From Hanstruepera flava (GTDB lineage: Bacteria > Bacteroidota > Bacteroidia > Flavobacteriales > Flavobacteriaceae): a DNA stretch of 64,000 bases. Made by a program: the position numbers and the translations under genes. The stretch spans positions 843,501-907,500 of the forward strand of contig NZ_JALJCW010000001.1 in assembly GCF_023634025.1 (NCBI RefSeq). Direction: 5' to 3'. Position 1 is the stretch's first letter; every line of letters begins with the position of its first letter. Of this stretch, positions 61,054 through 64,000 are shown one piece after another. The notes beneath the pieces were generated by a model that worked only from the letters and a program-made list of their open reading frames with translations, was not told where the DNA came from and searched no databases.

Positions 61054-62435
61054 AAAATCTCATCTTTAACATAACTCGCATTTAACCAAAAACAATGTTT
61101 TGTAAACTGCTTAAATCCAGTTAATTTATCTGAAACAGGCAAATCGAAAGTATCCGCAGCATTTCTTGCATGTGGTCTTACATGACTTATTCTATTTTCT
61201 GTTTTTTTTGGGAAATATGTCTTTCTGATACCCTTACTAGTTACTTCTTTTACAATTTCTCCTTTTGAAACAGTCTTAACCATTTTATCCCAAACAGATT
61301 TAGCTTCCAAAATATCCGAATGCGGCATGTTCCAAAATTTCACTTTTCTTAAAATTAATTTATTTCCTTCAAACTGATAAAAAACAAAGAAAAATTTGCT
61401 TTCTAATATGTTTTTGAAATCAGAGTCCTCCCAATCCATTTTGATTAATTCTTGATATTCAAAAGTTGGAAATGAAATATCTTCTTTAGGCAAATTATTT
61501 TCTTTAAGACGAATAGTTTTTACCTGTATGTCTGCTTTTTCAAACTCTTCAATTTTTTGCCCAAGTTCAAGCCCGAGAATAGCATTTGTAAGATTAGCAA
61601 AATAGCTTTTAGCTTTAGGATTTAATTCCAAACCTAATTCTTGCTCAATTTGTTCTGCTGATTTTCCATAAAAAGGTTGAAACTTTGATATAACAATATC
61701 TTCAATTGAATGAACTAAATCAAGGATTTCAGGTTGTTCAATTATCTTTCCGTAAACCGCAGTTTCTTCTTGAGCGATATTTGCAATTATATGATTTACA
61801 TAACCTTGTTTAAGTGAATATGCTCTTTGTTTTGCTTTTTCATCATTGAAAGGTTGGTCACGATATGACTTTAAAGCTGTTGAACCTTTTGTACAAGCAC
61901 CAAGATAGAAAGTATCACCTTCTGATAATTCGTGCGCTTTTCCATCTTTTATTTTTTGATTGATTGTTTCCCAATCATGCTTGATAATTTTTAAATCTTC
62001 ATATGGATATTGCCAACCGTCAACCAATTTTATTAAGTAATCAAGTAAGTCTAAATCTTTATCGTGAAGATAGAATACTAAAAGTAAATGAGCATTTTTC
62101 TTCCAAAATGAACTGTTCTCAAATTCTTCTTTGTGTACCTCTAAATAGTTTATAATGTTTAAAACAAGCCTTTCTTTTGAACGAAAATCTCCATTTTTTA
62201 GAGTTTTCAAAGGACTTGATTTAAGTTCTATTCCTGCTTCTTTAAAGTCTGGTTCAGAATCTGAATTTGGTTCGTAACCGAAATAAAACTTTTCTAAAAT
62301 TTGTCCAAAATTTCCTTTTCCTTTATAACCGTGTTTTTCAATTTCCTCGCCACAGGCTTCTCGTAGAGTTTGATCCTTTAATTTTTTCGCAAAGGCAATA
62401 ATTGAATCTGCCGAAGTAATATCAAGCATATTCAA
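61050..62435 (-). CDS. Sau3AI/MutH-like type II restriction endonuclease
   Basis: 461 residues. N-terminal MutH/Sau3AI-fold nuclease domain: GKGNFGQILEKFYFG with Glu48, then EPDFKEAGIELKSSPLK with the catalytic set Asp63, Glu70 and Lys72 (D-x6-ExK, the MutH spacing). The second half (about 270-460) contains a related domain with IQVKTIRLKENN, as in Sau3AI, where the C-terminal copy is a non-cutting DNA-binding domain. Sau3AI cuts GATC, so GATC is the predicted target. Overlaps its methyltransferase by 14 bases. Confidence 0.88.
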   Translation of the reverse strand: MNMLDITSADSIIAFAKKLKDQTLREACGEEIEKHGYKGKGNFGQILEKFYFGYEPNSDSEPDFKEAGIELKSSPLKTLKNGDFRSKERLVLNIINYLEVHKEEFENSSFWKKNAHLLLVFYLHDKDLDLLDYLIKLVDGWQYPYEDLKIIKHDWETINQKIKDGKAHELSEGDTFYLGACTKGSTALKSYRDQPFNDEKAKQRAYSLKQGYVNHIIANIAQEETAVYGKIIEQPEILDLVHSIEDIVISKFQPFYGKSAEQIEQELGLELNPKAKSYFANLTNAILGLELGQKIEEFEKADIQVKTIRLKENNLPKEDISFPTFEYQELIKMDWEDSDFKNILESKFFFVFYQFEGNKLILRKVKFWNMPHSDILEAKSVWDKMVKTVSKGEIVKEVTSKGIRKTYFPKKTENRISHVRPHARNAADTFDLPVSDKLTGFKQFTKHCFWLNASYVKDEIF

Positions 62436-63660
62436 ATTGGTTTATCTGTTTGTAAAGTTCTTCTCCTATTTTTTCGATTACACCAACAACTAAAGCATTT
62501 CCCATAAAAAAAGCACGTTTAGTATCTGAAATTCCTTCTAGTTTTGTGTGATTGTCAGGGAACATATTTAGTCTTTCTAACTCAATAGGTGTTAGCCTTC
62601 GCAGACCTCTATTAGAGGTAACTACATGCTTAAATCTAGAAGGTGATTTCCCTCCTTCCCCTGTGATAATTGTTCTTGATGCGTTGTCTAGAGCATCTGG
62701 ATAAATCATTCCTCCTTCACTATAATTGTATTCAAAACCGTCTTTTGTTTTTCTTTTTTCTTTTTTCGCACCTTTTAAATATTCCCATTTTGGTTTATCT
62801 TTTTCATTAATGAAAAATTCAGGTGTAACCTCTCCGTTTTGTAAAATGTCTCCTAAAAAAGTTCTTTCACCATCATAGATTGGTTCTGTTTTAACTGTAA
62901 AAACCTTTCCTTTTACTAGCATTCCTGTATTTTGGAAAGGTGATAAGTTACCTGTCTTATTGAAGTTGTTGGTGATTTCTACTAAATCTCCTTTCAATTC
63001 AATTTTTTGAATTGAGTTGGTATTATTGACAGGAAAAGCGTTTGCAATCGTTCCTTCTTTTGTTAACCAATCAATTTTGTCTGTTTCTTGAAGTCTTTTA
63101 TATATTTCTGTCGATTTATGATAACCAATAAAGAAAACTCTTCTTCTTCTTTGTGGCATTCCATATTCAGCCGCATTTATCACTCTCCATTCAACAGCAT
63201 AGCCCAATTCGTTTAAACTTTGAAGCATAACTGCAAAATCACGTCCTCTTTGTTTGGCTGGTGATTTTAAAAGTCTATCAACATTTTCTAAAAATAAATA
63301 TTTTGGCTTGTTCTTTTTCTCTTCTAAAATTCTATGAATAGACCACCAAAGTACTCCTTTCTTACCTTTTAAACCTTTAGAATTATGAAGTGTTGTTGCT
63401 ACTGAATAATCTTGACAAGGAAATCCACCACAAAGTAAATCGTGATCTGGAATTTCTTCTGTGGCAACAGTTGCAATGTCCTGATTTGAATGGTTTTCTT
63501 TACCAAATCTTGCTTCATAAACCATTGAAGCGTGTTGCATCTTTGTTGATGGCTCCCATTGGTTACTCCAAACAACTTTGTAATTACTTTTCTCAAGTCC
63601 AAGACGGAAACCACCCACTCCCGCAAACAATTCTGCTACTTTTAATGTCTTATTTTCCAT
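62422..63660 (-). CDS. Type II DNA (cytosine-5-)-methyltransferase
   Basis: 412 residues. Motif I KVAELFAGVGGFRLGL, motif IV CGGFPCQDYSV (Cys82), motif VI FLENVDRLL, motif VIII GMPQRRRRVFFIG, a target-recognition region (about 190-330), and motifs IX-X RRLTPIELERLNMFPD ... FFMGNALVVGV. The GGFPCQ form occurs in M.Sau3AI-type enzymes. It protects the host from the adjacent nuclease by methylating cytosine in the same site. Overlaps the HTH gene by 11 bases. Confidence 0.95.
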   Translation of the reverse strand: MENKTLKVAELFAGVGGFRLGLEKSNYKVVWSNQWEPSTKMQHASMVYEARFGKENHSNQDIATVATEEIPDHDLLCGGFPCQDYSVATTLHNSKGLKGKKGVLWWSIHRILEEKKNKPKYLFLENVDRLLKSPAKQRGRDFAVMLQSLNELGYAVEWRVINAAEYGMPQRRRRVFFIGYHKSTEIYKRLQETDKIDWLTKEGTIANAFPVNNTNSIQKIELKGDLVEITNNFNKTGNLSPFQNTGMLVKGKVFTVKTEPIYDGERTFLGDILQNGEVTPEFFINEKDKPKWEYLKGAKKEKRKTKDGFEYNYSEGGMIYPDALDNASRTIITGEGGKSPSRFKHVVTSNRGLRRLTPIELERLNMFPDNHTKLEGISDTKRAFFMGNALVVGVIEKIGEELYKQINQFEYA

Positions 63661-63958
63661 TCGCTTGAGTTTTATAATATTTTATTTTTTCTTCTGCAAC
63701 TTTAAGTATTTCAGAAGTTGATTCTGTGTATTTTAATTCGTCGGCTATTTTTTCTGAATACCAATTTATTGTTAGCTCACTTTCTGAAAGCCCATAAAAA
63801 TGTGCAAGTCTAACAAGCTGTTCCATTGTTGGCTTTCTTTCATTTTTTTCAAACTTACTTATAAGAGATTGGTCGATATCTACTTCAGCTGCAACCTTTC
63901 GCAGTATCAATTCTGCTTCTTCTCTTGCGCACTTTAAAGTTTCTCCTAATGTTTTCAT
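63650..63958 (-). CDS. XRE-family HTH regulator of the restriction-modification system
   Basis: 102 residues: an HTH_XRE domain (about 5-65: GETLKCAREEAELILRKVAAEVDIDQSLISKFEKNERKPTMEQLVRLAHFYG) and a short charged tail. Its size and place directly upstream of the methyltransferase (11-base overlap) make it a controller-type protein setting the order of methyltransferase and nuclease expression. A palindrome next to its promoter is the likely operator. Confidence 0.88.
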   Translation of the reverse strand: MKTLGETLKCAREEAELILRKVAAEVDIDQSLISKFEKNERKPTMEQLVRLAHFYGLSESELTINWYSEKIADELKYTESTSEILKVAEEKIKYYKTQANGK

Positions 63959-63975
63959 TGGTCAAAATTGTTTTA

Positions 63976-63988
63976 GACAAATATTGTC
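63976..63988 (-). promoter_or_regulatory. Palindromic operator of the restriction-modification operon
   Basis: GACAA-ATA-TTGTC, a perfect 5-bp inverted repeat with 3-base spacer, 17 bases before the HTH start codon and touching the -7 box; binding here would block transcription start, fitting autorepression. Confidence 0.6.
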
Positions 63989-63996
63989 CAAATTTA
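63989..63996 (-). promoter_or_regulatory. -7 box of the restriction-modification operon
   Basis: TAAATTTG on the minus strand, full TAnnTTTG match, 30 bases before the ATG at 63958. The -33 region lies beyond the window. Confidence 0.6.
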
Positions 63997-64000
63997 TAAA

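Noticed and set aside
1-64000. CRISPR array, insertion sequence, integrase, rRNA or phage genes
   Set aside because: None seen on reading through; the only repeats are the short REP-like units, the MraZ boxes and the Crp-type palindromes.

Overview
The window comes from the chromosome of a low-GC Flavobacteriaceae bacterium (Bacteroidetes/Bacteroidota). Evidence: Bacteroidetes-type -7 boxes (TAnnTTTG) in front of many genes; a T9SS C-terminal sorting domain; an ECF sigma/FecR/TonB-receptor triad; a mevalonate-pathway HMG-CoA reductase; LpxB and LptC (Gram-negative LPS); DPP4-type S9 peptidase with POT transporters; an arsenosugar gene set. Genus cannot be fixed from the sequence. Gene density is very high: no stretch over 300 bases lacks a gene. 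One tRNA (Phe) is present; no rRNA, CRISPR array, transposase or integrase was seen.

Layout. 1-3.2 kb (minus): start of the dcw cell-division cluster, mraZ-rsmH-ftsL-ftsI, with ftsI cut by the window edge just before its KTG motif and three MraZ-box repeats in front. 3.5-15.3 kb: housekeeping genes (alpha/beta hydrolase, engB, ABC permease, processing protease, surE, lpxB, NlpC/P60 peptidase, comEC, thioredoxin-like) with an orphan cytosine methyltransferase between lpxB and the NlpC gene. 15.4-21.0 kb (minus): dipeptidyl peptidase plus two POT peptide transporters, a peptide-scavenging operon. 21.2-23.4 kb: HMG-CoA reductase and a GHMP kinase (mevalonate pathway). 23.4-31.2 kb (minus): coaX, outer-membrane protein, TPR protein, lptC, small membrane protein, CBS/CorC protein, PpiD-type foldase; a terminator-like perfect hairpin lies inside the lptC signal-peptide codons. 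31.3 kb: tRNA-Phe. 31.4-34.3 kb (minus): OB-fold protein, secreted cupredoxin, DUF5777 barrel, cytochrome c lipoprotein and YceI. 34.4-40.1 kb: two related acidic lipoproteins facing an ECF sigma/FecR/TonB receptor operon. 40.1-42.9 kb: two barrel proteins flanked by an intact peroxiredoxin gene and a truncated copy of the same family.

42.9-50.5 kb (minus) is the most interesting part: a sulfur/persulfide island with a Crp/Fnr-family regulator, TauE/SafE exporter, a CstB-like persulfide dioxygenase-rhodanese, a four-gene operon (HMA metal-binding protein, di-haem DUF3365 cytochrome, thioredoxin, TPMT-like methyltransferase) and two YeeE/YedE transporters. Three promoters in it carry the same 16-bp palindrome (NGTAACA-nn-TGTTACN) exactly 21 bp upstream of a -7 box, which I read as the binding site of the Crp/Fnr protein encoded there.

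50.7-56.6 kb (plus): arsenosugar biosynthesis cluster (AhpD-like protein, ArsS, rhodanese, TIGR04282 glycosyltransferase, purine nucleoside phosphorylase, ArsM, DUF547, TIGR04283 glycosyltransferase). The last gene carries an in-frame REP-like hairpin, and two further REP-like units lie just upstream of it. 56.7-61.0 kb: a carboxypeptidase-like-domain protein, a MerT-like small membrane protein, and two GT2 glycosyltransferases in visibly more GC-rich DNA. 61.0-64.0 kb (minus): a Sau3AI-like type II restriction-modification system with its own HTH regulator and a palindromic operator at the window's end.
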